From contig OW121740.1 of the NCBI GenBank assembly GCA_933228675.1, forward strand, positions 50,608,174 through 50,672,173: a stretch of 64,000 bases of DNA, read 5' to 3'. Under the pieces are notes generated by a model. It worked only from the letters and a program-made list of their open reading frames with translations. It made no database searches and was not told the DNA's origin. This document shows, one piece after another, positions 26,262 to 37,925 of the stretch. Position 1 is the stretch's first letter; each line of letters starts with the position of its first letter. The DNA is from Stomorhina lunata (lineage: Eukaryota > Arthropoda > Insecta > Diptera > Rhiniidae). A program made the position numbers and the translations under genes.

Positions 26262-26490
26262 CTTTTATTTCTGCTCGAAAAAATAAAAGTCAAATAACTT
26301 TTATTTCTGCCCGAAAAAATTAAAGTAAAAAATAACTGTTTTTTGCTCGAAAAAATAAAAGTAAGAAAATAACAATTATTTCGGCTAGAAAAAATATAAG
26401 TAAAAAATGTCTGTTGTTTTTGCTCGAAAAAATAAAAATCAAAAAATGTTTGTTATTTTTTTTTCTAAAAAATAAAAATCAGGATTTAAG
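26262..26490. repeat. 36-39-bp tandem repeat, ~6 copies
   Basis: TTTTTGCTCGAAAAAATAAA and variants start near 26273, 26309, 26345, 26383, 26422 and 26460. Units alternate CTTTTATTTCTGCTCGAAA with AAATAAAAGT, whose ends CTTTTATTT and AAATAAAAG are inverted. Confidence 0.85.
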
Positions 26491-26929
26491 AAAGCATTTC
26501 GTAAAAATTTGGTCTAAGAAAATCAAATGGTATACTTGGTTTTTTTCTCCGACACTTCCTTGTGGTTGGTTTTTTTAATCAAAAAATTCAAATTCAATTC
26601 ATATACGTTTAAAAAAATTCTCAATTGCTTATAGTAACAATTTTTTACGAAAAATTTGATTTATAAGTTTGTCTTACATTTTTTTTGTTTATGAATTAGG
26701 GGGTTAAATTATTTTATTTTTAAAATTCTTTTTATAAACATAATTTTCAAATCTAGCAAAACTTCCGGGTTTTCTTTTAAAATTTTCAAAAATATATTTA
26801 AAATTTGTATTATTTCTAAATTTTAAATATTTGATAATTCTTTTAACAATTCCCATCCACCCTCAAAAAGTTAAATATTTGAGAATGCATTTTTAAAATT
26901 TTTAAAATACAGTAGACCCACGATAAAGC

Positions 26930-27610
26930 CCACTTACAGCAAAACTAATACTAGTATAAGTACTCAATTTAGTGTGAGTACTTAATATACTTGTAAAAAA
27001 ATGTATTAACAGTTTTTATACTAACAAACTTATATTAGTAAAAATATTAGTAATATTACTGTAACTAGTATGAAAACTAGTAATTGCACTAGTACTAGTA
27101 AAAATATCAAAATTAGTACAATACGTGTATAAATACTATTACTTTTACTAATGCAAGTAGTTCTATTTATGCTTTTACCATTATTATTACTAAGAACTTT
27201 GGGATTCTAATAAGTTTTATACTAATAATAGTACTATAAATGTTTTGATACCAATTAGAGCATAAGTATTCATACAAGTACTAATGCTACTACTGGAATG
27301 AGTATTTATATAACTATAAGTACAATTACTTATTACAATGCTGGTGGTAATGCTAGTGTTAAAACTAATAGAATACTCAAGCCGGTATTAATCTAAAAAC
27401 AAAAAATATTAAAATTAGTAGTATTTGTATAGCAGTACTATTTTTACAATTGTTCAAATTTTAATATTAGTACTAAGAATAACACTGGAATGAGTACCAA
27501 AATCAGCCTTAGAAATAATATTAGCTCACATCTAATTACTAAACTACTATTAATTGTAATACTTAAATTCTTATTAGTATTGGTAATAGTAGTTTTGTAT
27601 TAGTGCCAAT
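26930..27610. repeat. Degenerate TACTAGTA/ATTAGTA tract
   Basis: Dense irregular repetition of TAGTA, ACTAGT, AGTACTA and ATTAGTA in both orientations, with no fixed unit length. ACTAGT and AGTACT are palindromes. It ends near 27605. The remaining 580 bases up to the exon at 28188 are single-copy. Confidence 0.75.
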
Positions 27611-28187
27611 TTTCTCGATATTTGCAAAATTTTAAAATTTTCATAACTTCTTTAATCGGGGTAGCACTGTAATTTTCTATTCATTAAAAAAATTTCTAAT
27701 AAACCATAAATATCTTTAAATAGTTTCTAATCTAGTTTGACGTCTCTTTGTTTCCCTGACATCATGTTCAAATTCTTCTGGTTATTGGTTAACTGATAAG
27801 TGACACATTTTATTTTAAAAAAATTTCTCGAGCGACCGAAAGAAACACAAAAACTGACACTTAATATTCAAGGTCGAACATTTTAATTACAAAATAATTT
27901 TTAAAACAAATTAACCAGAAAATAAAGACAAATGCCAAGAAGAATATTTCAATACCCTAACAGAAAATATTGAATGTCATTAATTGACATCAAAAAATTG
28001 TCCAAACTAATTAGATCCCTTTAAGAAGAGTAGGGTATCCTAAACAGGAAAACCAATTAGTTAAAATTATTTAAGAATTATGTATTAAATAATTTATTAA
28101 AAATAATTTGTCAAGAAAATTATGCAATATATATTTTTTTTTGGTTTATAAATTATTAACACTTTTTTTATAATTTTCTCATTTTAG

Positions 28188-28324
28188 TTCACGTAAACGT
28201 CCGCCATCTTATGCTCACGACGGCGTAAATGGTGACAACTACGATGAAGAAGAAATGAATGAAAATAATGCTGCCATGATTTTGGTCACACTCTCGTTAT
28301 CTCCAAAGTCACCGAAAAATGGAG
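28188..28324 (+). CDS. Glut4EF: Internal exon of a ZNF395/ZNF704-family zinc-finger gene
   Basis: A 137-nt exon. The acceptor is CTCATTTTAG before 28188 and the donor is GGAG/GTAAGT at 28324/28325. Only one frame is open: the first T completes a codon begun in the previous exon and the last G begins a codon finished in the next. It reads SRKRPPSY, an acidic stretch DNYDEEEMNENN, then AAMILVTLSLSPKSPKNG. In vertebrate ZNF395 and ZNF704 a basic KRK segment, EM-rich acidic residues and AAMVLTSLSCSP occur in the same order; this is family knowledge recalled from memory. Members are nuclear DNA-binding proteins with one C2H2 finger and a C-terminal CR motif. In flies the family member is Glut4EF. 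The previous exon is not in the 28 kb to the left. The exon differs sharply in GC content and codon structure from its AT-rich surroundings. An orthologous name is likely but not proven. Confidence 0.85.
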
Positions 28325-28372
28325 GTAAGTTTAAAGCAACAAAAAAAGAAACTCTAAAACAAAGTCCAAATA

Positions 28373-29263
28373 TAAGAGTTTTAAATTTAAGTATAAGACT
28401 TTGAAGTCTTAGTATAAAACTTTTAAGTCTTAGTATAAGACTTTTAAGTCTTAGTATAAGACTTTTAAGTCTTAGTATAAGACTTTTAAGTATTAGTATA
28501 AGACTTTTAAGTCTTAATATAAGACTTTTGAGTCTTAGTGTAAGACCCTTGAGTCTTAGTATAAGACTTTTAAGTCTCAGTATAAGACCTTTGAGTCTTA
28601 GTAAAAGACTTTTAAGTATTAGTATAAGACTTTTAAGTATTAGTATAAGACCTTTGAGTCTTAGTATAAGACTTTTAAGTTTTAGTATAAGACTTGTATG
28701 TCTTAGTATAAGACTTTTAGGTCTTACTATAAGACTTTTAAGTCTTACTATAGGGCTTTTAAGCCTTAGTATAAGACTTTTAAGTCTTAGTATAAGACCT
28801 TTGAGTCTAATTATAAATCCTAGTATAATACTTTTAAGTCTTAGTTTAAGACTTTTAAGCCTTATTTAAGATTTTTTAGTCTAAGTATTAGACTTTTAAA
28901 TCTTAGTATAATACCTTTAAGTCTGAGTATAAGACTTTAAAGACTTAGTATTAGACTTTTAAGCCTTAGTATAAGACTTTTAAGTCTCAGTATAAGACTT
29001 TTATATCTTAGTATACGATTTTTATGTCTAAGTATAAGACCTTTGAGTGTAAGTATAAGACTTCAGAGTCTTAGTATAAGACTTTTGAGTCTTAGTATAA
29101 GACTTAAATTTTATACTAAGACTTTTATGTCTTAGTATAAGACTTTTGAGTCTTAGTATAAGATATTTGAGTCCTAAAAGAGGACTTTTATGTCTTAGTA
29201 TAACACTTAAGTCTTAGTATAAGGCTTCTTAGACTTAGTATAAGACTTTTAAGATTTAGTATA
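28373..29263. repeat. 21-bp tandem array, unit containing AAGTCTTAGTATAAGACTT
   Basis: About 42 copies of a 21-bp unit begin only ~48 bp after the exon donor. Each contains AAGTCTTA-GTA-TAAGACTT, an inverted repeat with 8-base arms and a 3-base loop. Copies differ by point changes. One segment near 29103-29115 is inverted (TTATACTAAGAC). The stop-free plus-strand stretch at 28528-28869 (repeating LSLSIRL) is explained by the 21-bp period. Confidence 0.95.
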
Positions 29264-29264
29264 T

Positions 29265-30249
29265 GTCAAGTTTTTCTATAGAAAAATTTGTCTTGAACAA
29301 TTTTTTCTATAGAAAAATTTGTCTTGAACAATTTTTTCTATAGAAAAATTTGTCTGAAACAATTTTTTCTATAGAAAAATTTGTCTGGAACAATTTTTTC
29401 TATAGAAAAATTTGTCTTGAACAATTTTTTCTATAGAAAAATTTGTCTTGAACAATTTTTTCTATAGAAAAATTTGTCTTGAACAATTTTTTCTATAGAA
29501 AAATTTGTCTTGAACAATTTTTCTATAGAAAAATTTGTCTTGAACAATTTTTTCTATAAAAAAATTTGTCTTGAACAATTTTTTCTATAGAAAAATTTGT
29601 CTTGAACAATTTTTTCTATAGAAAAATTCGTCTTGAACAATTTTTTCTATAGAAAAATTTGTCTTGAACAATTTTTTCTATAGAAAAATTTGTCTTGAAC
29701 AATTTTTTCTATAAAAAATTTTGTCTTGATTAAGTTTTTGTATAGAAAAAATTGTCTTGATTAAGTTTTTCTATAGAAAAATTTGTCTTGATTAAGTTTT
29801 TCTATAGAAAAATTTGTCTTGATTAAGTTTTTCTAAAGAAAAATTTGCTAGATTAAATTTTTCTCTGAAAAAAATTTGTCTTGATTAAGTTTTTTCATAG
29901 AAAAATTTGATTTGATTAAGTTTTTTTATAGAAAAATTTGTCTTGGTTAAGTTTTTCTCTAAAAAAAATTTGTCTTGATTAAGTTTTTCTGTAAAAAAAA
30001 TTTGTCTTAATTAAGTTTTTCTATAGAAAAAATTTGTCTGGATTAAGTTTTTCTCTAGAAAAATTTGTCTTGATTAAATTTTTCTATTGAAAACTTTCTC
30101 TTGATTAATTTTTTCTCTAAAATAAATTTGTTTTAATTAGGTTTTTCTATAGAAAAATTTGTCTTGATTAAGTTCTTCTATAGAAAAATTAGTTTTGATT
30201 AAATTTTTCTATAGAAAAATTTGTCTTGAACAATTTTTTCTAAAAAAAA
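29265..30249. repeat. CTATAG-palindrome array, 31-bp unit, spacer GTCTTGAACAA
   Basis: About 32 copies of a 31-bp unit with core TTTTTCTATAGAAAAATTT. The first half has spacer GTCTTGAACAATT, the second GTCTTGATTAAGT, and the last unit returns to the first type. It adjoins the preceding 21-bp array without a gap and stops ~50 bp before the next exon. Confidence 0.97.
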
Positions 30250-30299
30250 AGTTTAATAATATCATGAAACCCTTTAACCTTTTTTATCTGTTCTTACAG

Positions 30300-30505
30300 A
30301 TAAATGGCTGGGTTCCAGTCCCGGTAGTTCATCAGCCTCCTGGAGCTCAGGCTCATCATCACCGCCCCTAAGTGATGATGGACATCACATGGGTGTCATA
30401 ACAAACAATGATTCTGCCAGTGCTCGCATACGCACCACATCGGTCTCAACCTCCGATGAAGGTATCGTGGTTGACTTCAAAGAAGATGCGCCACGTAAAA
30501 AGAGG
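30300..30505 (+). CDS. Glut4EF: Second exon of the ZNF395/ZNF704-family gene
   Basis: A 206-nt exon. The acceptor is a pyrimidine-rich TATCTGTTCTTACAG ending at 30299 and the donor is AGG/GTGAGT at 30505/30506. The first two bases complete the codon left open at 28324 (G+AT, Asp), so the frame carries through exactly, and the exon ends on a codon boundary. It reads DKWLGSSPGSSSASWSSGSS, then SPPLSDDG, a polar linker, TSVSTSDEGIVVDF, and KEDAPRKKR at the end. In vertebrate relatives a Ser/Gly-rich segment with a tryptophan precedes an acidic patch and APRKRK, which leads straight into the C2H2 finger. The basic APRKKR may contribute to nuclear import or DNA contact (inference). Reading through the donor meets TGA within 15 codons, so splicing is needed. 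The finger exon was not found in the remaining 33 kb. Confidence 0.87.
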
Positions 30506-30610
30506 GTGAGTAAAGAAAATGTATTGAATTTTTTTTTAGATTTGAATAAATGAAAAAATAAATACAATGTTATAATTTTTGATGAATTATTAACAAAATG
30601 TCTCTACTAT

Positions 30611-30709
30611 ATGAATGTTCTTGGCCGCTACAAAACGAGTGAGTGGTTGTGTATTTCGGCGTATCAAGAGCCAATTCCTGCCTCATGCGCGGACTTCGCT
30701 CCTCTTTAA
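30611..30709 (+). other. GC-richer island with a 32-codon open frame, unknown
   Basis: From about 30620 to 30720 the GC content rises well above the flanks. One frame reads MNVLGRYKTSEW, then LCISAYQEPIPASC, ending at TAA 30707-30709. It stays open upstream to about 30554. Composition looks protein-like rather than intronic, but no acceptor site is obvious and I do not recognise the peptide. It may be the tail of a decayed transposon protein, a small nested gene, or chance. Confidence 0.25.
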
Positions 30710-30719
30710 TCTAACGCAA

Positions 30720-31790
30720 TTAAAAAGTTTTAAAGATCTTTTGCATTTATTTTAATTTCTATATCAGATGCGTTAAATTCATATAAATTTCTTGTCTAAA
30801 ATAATTGGTGCATTTAATTTTTAAAGAGTAGAAAAAAAAAATTGAATTTTTTTATTATTTGTGTGTAAATTTGATTTTGATTTCATTTATTCATTTTGAA
30901 TTGAAATCGTTTGTTTGAAAAATTTAAAGAGACTAGGCCATGAATTTAATTTCATAGTCTTTATTTTTTGAAATTCTTAAATAGATTTTTTGATAAATAG
31001 TTTTGTAACAAATTAAGGTTAAGGCCATCATAAAAATGTGTTAATTAAAATATTCGAATATAAAATTTGTATAAGAATTTCGAGATATCAATTAAAGGAA
31101 ATTTATAAAAATCTTACTTAAATTTTTGGAATTTTTGTTATCATGTCTTTACCTCCCTACTGTTATACAAAGCTCATCCATCATTCATTCCTTGAAGGTT
31201 TCATTCATTTTTCTGCTCCCTTCAAAAAAACGAAACAACAAAATTACAATTTTTTAACACGTATTTTTTTTAATTCTTTGTTTATTTTTCCTTGATCTTA
31301 CATTTTTACTATATCGAAAATATTTCTTTGAATAATTCAATTCCCCAAATTCATGTCCAAATATCGTAGAAGTCAAATAAAGCAACTGGAGTGTTGAAAT
31401 TTTCTGCTTTACAACAAGACTTTTTTTTCCAAAAATCTCTGTAATTTATAATTAAAATTCTTGTTGTTGTTTGATTACTTAATATAAATAAATTATTAAG
31501 TAAATATGAAAGAAAATGAAGCGAAAAAATAATACAAACTCATGTACATAAGTAAACACAAAAAATAGAGTGTGCTCTCAAAAGAAGTTACAATAAATTC
31601 AAATTTTATCTTAAAAATACCAAAAAATATTTTTGTATAACAGTTTTTAAAATAATTTAATATTACAGTTTTCTTAATAAAAATGATGTATAACAGTTTA
31701 AACTTTAAGAAAAATATAATTATAACAGTTATTAATGTAAGTCATTTTTCAATTAAAAAATTTATGTATTACATATTTTTCTATAAAAAA
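30720..31790. other. Single-copy intronic stretch
   Basis: AT-rich, no exon or RNA gene recognised. From about 31630 weak TATAACAGTTTT motifs appear, which look like decayed units of the next array. Confidence 0.5.
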
Positions 31791-31794
31791 AATG

Positions 31795-33490
31795 TAAGTA
31801 TAACAGATTTTTCTACAGAAAACTTCCTGTATAACAGATTTTTCTATAGCAAATTTGTATATAACAGATTTTTCTATAGAAAAATTTGTGTATAACAGAT
31901 TCTTCAATAGAAAAATTTGTGTATAACAGATTTTTCAGTAGAAAAATTTGTATATAACTGATTTTTTTATAGAAAAATTTGTGTATAACAGATTTTTCTT
32001 TAGAAAAATTTGTGTATAACAGATTATTCTATAGAGAAAATTTATGTATAACTGATTTTTCTGTAGAAAAATTTGTGTATAACAGTTTGTTTTAAAGAAA
32101 AATTTGTGTATAACAGATTTTTCTATTGAAAAAAATTGTGTATAACAGATTTTTCTATAGAAAAATTTGTGTATAACGGATTTCTCTGTTGAAAAATTTG
32201 TGTATAACAAATTTTTCTATAGAATAATTAGTGTATAACAGATTTTTCTATATACAAATTTGTGTATAACACATTTTTCAATGGAAAAATTGGTGTATAA
32301 CAGATTTTTCTACAGAAAAATTTGTGTATAACAAATTTTTTTCTATAGAAAAAATGTGTATAACAGATTTTTCTATAAAAAAATTTGGGTATAATAGATT
32401 TTTCTATAGAAAAATTTGTGTATAACAGATTTTTCTATAGAAAAATTTGTGTATAACAGATTTTTCTATCGAAAAATTTGTGTATAACAGATTTTTCTAT
32501 AAAAAAATTTGTGTATAACAGATTTTTCCATAGAAAAATTTGTGTAGAACAGATTTTTCTATAGAAAAATTTGTGTAGAACAGATTTTTCTATAGAAAAA
32601 TTTGTGTATAACACATTTTGCTATAGAAAAATTTGTGTAAAATACAATTTACTATAGAAAAATTTGTGTATAACACATTTTTCTATAGAAAAATTTGTGT
32701 ATAACACATTTTTCTATAGAAAAATTTGTGTATAACACATTTTTCTATAGAAAAATTTGTGTATAACACATTTTTCTATAGAAAAATTTGTGTATAACAC
32801 ATTTTTCTATAGAAAAATTTGTGTATAACACATTTTTCTATAGAAAACTTTGTGTATAACACATTTTTCTATAGAAAAATTTGTGTATAACACATTTTTC
32901 TATAGAAAAATTTGTGTATAACACATTTTTCTATAGAAAAATTTGTGTATAACACATTTTTCTATAGAAAAATTTGTGTATAACACATTTTTCTATAGAA
33001 AAATTTGTGTATAACACATTTTTCTATAGAAAAATTTGTGTATAACACATTTTTCTATAGAAAAATTTGTGTATAACACATTTTTCTATAGAAAAATTTG
33101 TGTATAACACATTTTTCTATAGAAAAATTTGTGTATAACACATTTTTCTATAGAAAAATTTGTGTATAACACATTTTTCTATAGAAAAATTTGTGTATAA
33201 CACATTTTTCTATAGAAAAATTTGTGTATAACACATTTTTCTATAGAAAAATTTGTGTATAACACATTTTTCTATAGAAAAATTTGTGTATAACACATTT
33301 TTCTATAGAAAAATTTGTGTATAACACATTTTTCTATAGAAAAATTTGTGTATAACACATTTTTCTATAGAAAAATTTGTGTATAACACATTTTTCTATA
33401 GAAAAATTTGTGTATAACAAAGTTTTTTGAGAGAAAAATTGGTGTATAACACTTTTTTTAGAATAATTTTTGTATAGCAGACTTTTCTTA
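31795..33490. repeat. CTATAG-palindrome array, 31-bp unit, spacer GTGTATAACA
   Basis: About 54 units. The left part (31795-32640) is diverged with spacer GTGTATAACAGA. From about 32675 to 33415 some 24 units with GTGTATAACACA are practically identical. The spacer TTTGTGTATAACAGA is the exact reverse complement of TCTGTTATACACAAA in the array at 18425-21385, so this is the same family in the opposite orientation with units four bases shorter. Confidence 0.97.
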
Positions 33491-33606
33491 CTTTGTCGGC
33501 CTTACCTTTTTTAATTCATTCTGCGTATAATAATTTATTTATACATATTTTTTTTTTTAAATTGTAATAAATATTTATTTCTTTTTGTTTGTGTGTATTT
33601 GTGTAG

Positions 33607-33626
33607 GTGCTAAATCAAAAAATGTT
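33607..33626 (+). CDS. Glut4EF: Candidate 20-nt micro-exon of the zinc-finger gene
   Basis: A T-rich tract ending TTTGTGTGTATTTGTGTAG is followed by 20 bases and then GTAAGT at 33627-33632, so consensus acceptor and donor flank a very short segment. Joined to the exon ending at 30505 in its frame, it reads VLNQKM plus two bases (TT) that would give Phe or Leu with the next exon. The protein would run APRKKR-VLNQKM-F/L. Vertebrate relatives have APRKRK followed by a short stretch ending in a Met, an aromatic residue and then Lys-Cys, the first cysteine of the C2H2 finger, so the peptide fits the position. The length is not a multiple of three, so skipping would shift the frame. Chance occurrence of such a short match cannot be excluded without RNA data. 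Confidence 0.5.
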
Positions 33627-33632
33627 GTAAGT

Positions 33633-35150
33633 TGAGAAAAACCTTGAAAATATATTTATTTCCTTACTTTTCTAATAATAAAGCTTCTGCCATAATCTAA
33701 CAGAGTTGGAAAAGTAGAATTTCTGAAATAAACTTCTTACATAAAGTTAAAATAATGAAATCATAAAACAAATTTTTCCAAAATTCTTAGGAATTAGAAA
33801 TAATTTCAGAGATCACCTGGTTCCTCACACAACCAATTTCTGATAATTCCTTTAACAGTATAAATTTTTCTTACAAAGTTAATCCTAATACTTTTACTTT
33901 GTTATAATATTTCCCATCTCTGCTTTATGGTAACCTTGAGTTTTGATTAGATTTCTTAACATTTCTGTAAAGACCAGACCAGCACACGTGAGTTAGTGTA
34001 AATAACATGAAAGTGTGAAAGAGAAAAAGAGGTGGAGTAAGAACAAGTTTATGTATTTGTTTACATATTTATGTAGACATTTATACATACAAATTCTGTA
34101 AATGTAAAGCTCACGCATTATTTACATTTATTTACATTAATATTTGGTCTTTGTTATTTTTGTACCATTCACAATGAAAATTATGTAATTTGAATAATAA
34201 ACAAAATTCTCTAAAATGATGGCGATGTGTTAAAGGGCCTAAAGGGGACAAATCAAATAGAATATTTATTTTTAAAAGCTATAAATCAAAAGTTAATTTA
34301 TGAAAATTATTGTATATGAGGTGTCATTTTTTCTAGCTAAAATTTAGATTTCTCGAATTCATTGGTTTTTGAATTTTTTGTATAAATATCTAAACAAAAG
34401 GCCACCTAAAAATAAAAGTATTATTTGTGTACAGAAAGTTATTGATATGGCCTTTTTCATTTCAACGAAAAGTTTTACAATTTTGAGGCATATGGAATTA
34501 TATATTTACTTATTATGTATCTCAAAGCTGCTATCAGTAAATTTTAGGGTGTGTAAATATACCCACTTTTACATGTGTAATGTAAACACATATGGGTACA
34601 ATTGTATCATAACCCTGTAGTAAAACTGGGATCATGTGTCTCCATGTCAACACTTTGTGTAACATCAATTCAAATGTCCCCAATTTTAGTTCAGTACTGA
34701 AATAGTGAATATATAGAGACAACTATTCTGGTATATATCTGGTGATATTGTCAACGAATGTGTCAACATATATGTATATCAATAGGCCCCGATTTGATTC
34801 CAATGTCTCCATTTGGACCAAAAGAACTACAAAGTCAATACTCAGTAAATAGTGGTAATGTCTACTGGTAGATTTCGTAGGAACTCTAAATGTTAAATGT
34901 CAATAGTAGATAACATTGGATGGGGCAAAATAGGCAAGTAGTACTGGAGACATTGTCAATAGCAAAACAGTATTGTTTCTCTGACGGCATTTACTGCAGG
35001 GAAGTATTTATTTAAATAAATATAAATGTAAAAGTACATACATAAAATATTGATACAAATTTCATAAGCACGTGAGGTTAATTGATTAAAACCCTGCAGC
35101 ACCCTAAAATTTTTGGACATAAAGCCACAATTCATAATTGGGACAATTTT
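33633..35150. other. Single-copy intronic stretch
   Basis: No further exon of the gene and no RNA gene recognised. Short open frames at 34369-34620 and 34534-34722 overlap on opposite strands and have no known domain. Confidence 0.5.
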
Positions 35151-36755
35151 TTTAACAGAGAAATTCAATTGGGAAAAAATGTTCTATACAAAAACTTAAT
35201 GGGGAAAAAATTTTTTGTAGAAAATACTACAGAAAAATTAATTTGTTACAAATTTCTCAAAAGAAAAATTAATTTGGGACAAATTTTTCTATAGAAAAAT
35301 TTAATTGGGACAAATTTTTCTATAGAAAAATTAAATTGGGACAAATTTTTCTATAGAAAAATTAAATTGGGACAAATTATTTTATAGAAAAATTAAATTG
35401 GGACAAATTTTTGGATAGAAAAATTAAATCGGCACAAATTTTTCTATAAATAAATAATTTGGGACAAATTTTTCTATTTAAAAATTAATTTGGGACAAAT
35501 TATTCTACAGAAAAATGAATTTGGGACAAATTTTTGTATAGAAAAATGAATTTGGGACAAATTTTTCTATAGAAAAATTAATTTGGGAAAAATTTTTCTA
35601 CAGAAAAATTAATTTGGGAAAAATTTTTCTATAGAAAAATTAATTTGGGACAAATTTTTCTATAGAAAAATTAATTTGGGACAAATTTTTTTATAGAAAA
35701 ATTAATTTGGGACAAATTTTTCTATAGAAAAATTAATTTGGGACAAATTTTTCTATAGAAAAATTAATTTGGGACCAATTTTTCTATAGAAAAATTAATT
35801 TGGGGCAAATTTTTTTATAGAAAAAATAATTTGGGACAAATTTTTCTATAGAAAAATTAATTTGGGACAAATTTTTCTTTAGAAAAATTAATTTAGGACA
35901 AATTTTTCTATAGAAAAATTAATTTGGGACAAATTTTTCTATAGAAAAATTAATTTGGGATAAATTTTTCTATACAAAAATTTATTTGGGACAAAGTTTT
36001 CTATAGAAAAATTAATTTGGGACAAATTTTTCTATAGAAAAATTAATTTGGAACAAATTTTTCTATAGAAAAATTTATTAAGGACAAATTTTTTTATAGA
36101 ATAGTTAATTTGAAACAAATTTTTCTATAGAAAAATTAATTTGGGATAAATTATTTCTATACAAAAATTCATTTGGGACGAATTTTTCTAAAAAAAGCTA
36201 ATTTGGGACAAATTTTTCTATAGAAACTCTTTTGTGGAAATTAAAATTAGGATAATCTTTTATAAAGAAAATTTCACTTGGGAAAACTTTTATTTTTGAC
36301 AAAGTTTTTTATAGAAAATTTTGTTTATGACAAAATTTTTTAGAGATAATTTTGTTTGTGACAAAGTTTTCTATGGAATATTTTGTTTGTGACAAAGTTT
36401 TCTATAGAAAATTTTGTTTGTGAAAAATGTTTTTATAGAAAATTTTGTTTGTCACAAAGTTTTCTGTAGAAAATTTGGTTTGTGACAAAGTTTTCTACAG
36501 AAAATTAGGTTTGTGACAAAGTTTTCTTTAGCAAATTTTGTTTTTGACAAAGTTTTCTATAGAAAATTTTGTTTGTGGCAAAGTTTTCCTTAGAAAATTT
36601 TGTTTTTGACAAAGTTTTCTATAGAAAATTCTGTTTGCGACAAAGTTTTTTAAAGAAAATTTTGTTTGTGACAAAGTTTTCTATAGAAAATTTAGTTTGA
36701 GACTTTTCTATCAAAAATTTTCTATGTGATTGAATTTTGTAAAGAATGCTTTGAT
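35150..36755. repeat. CTATAG array, 31-bp unit, spacer TTGGGACAAA, then GTGACAAAG
   Basis: About 50 units. Until ~36240 the spacer is AATTTGGGACAAA around TTTTTCTATAGAAAAA. From ~36290 it changes to TTTGTTTGTGACAAAG with a shorter core TTTTCTATAGAAAA. Units at both edges are diverged. By spacer direction this array is called forward; the array at 37926-40460 is its reverse complement in the mirrored order. Confidence 0.95.
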
Positions 36756-37925
36756 TGTGTTACAGTTTTTTTTTAATATTTCTTACCAATGTCCAACACT
36801 TTAAAAACTTTAAAACATTGGCTGCCATTAATCTCTGCTAACTTAAAAGCTATTAAGTAACATGCAATTTTCAGAAAAATCTTTTGCAAAAACTTTCAAA
36901 TTTTTGTTCGAAATTCCATTAAATGTACAAAAAATGAGAATAACGTAATGTCTATAATGGTTTTGTAATTATGGCTGACCATTAGTTTTAAAGTTTGAAA
37001 ACTTTTAAGCTTAAAACTAAACAAAAGTGGCCAACAAACAAACACCTACTTGCAACATTAGTTTGCCTGTAACTATAAAATTGTATAGTTTAAAATACTC
37101 GTAACAAAAAACGAAGGAAAAAATGGAAAATATTAAATAATTTTTCATTTGAATTAATTATTATAATTTCTAGCTTTCATTTTTAAGTGAGCGAACGCCT
37201 CAGATATGGCCCAAATGAAAATCGAAATGAAAAGTCAGGTAATTGTAGCAGCAATTACATCATCATCTGATATCTCACAGTGTAACGAGTAACAAAGAAA
37301 ATTGCTCTATATTAAATGTTTTCCAAACAAGTCACCTTTCTTTTTTATTTCGTTTGTTTTTAGCTTTAAGCTCCATAAATCTTGTTAATTTGTAATTGTC
37401 AATGTATGACACGCCTCAGATCAGATTCAAAATATTTAGCAAAAAAAAAACATAGAAAAAATCATGACTATACTTTTATTCATATGAACCTCATAGATAC
37501 TCGTACAATATAAAAATATATTTTATTTGATGTTGTTTATTTTTTCTCTACATCTTCTCCTGTGTATTAGGAAAAGTAATAAATAAAATCAAAGATTCAT
37601 CTATTATTTGCTCATATTTAATTCCGTGTAAAAACGATGGAATATTTTTTTATTTAATTTTTTTTTTTTTTTTTGTTGCAAAACATTCGAATCATTAAAG
37701 GAAAAAATAAGCGGCTTGTGATCTCACATTTGGTATGATGAAAAAAATTTTTTAATACAAAAAAAATATAGAAAAACGCTAATTGTTTGTTATTATTCTG
37801 TTTGAAAAAATGTGAACAAATAAAGATAGATTTCATGTTAATGATAGGCTTATTAAATGGAAAATTTATGTAATACAAAATAAAAATAAAATTTTTTTGT
37901 AACAAACAAACAAAAACCTTTCCAA
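36756..37925. other. Single-copy centre between two inverted arrays
   Basis: 1.17 kb of ordinary AT-rich DNA between the forward array ending near 36755 and the reverse array starting near 37926. No exon seen. Confidence 0.6.

Noticed and set aside
28528..28869. 113-codon frame after the first exon
   Set aside because: Product of the 21-bp AAGTCTTAGTATAAGACTT array inside a spliced intron.
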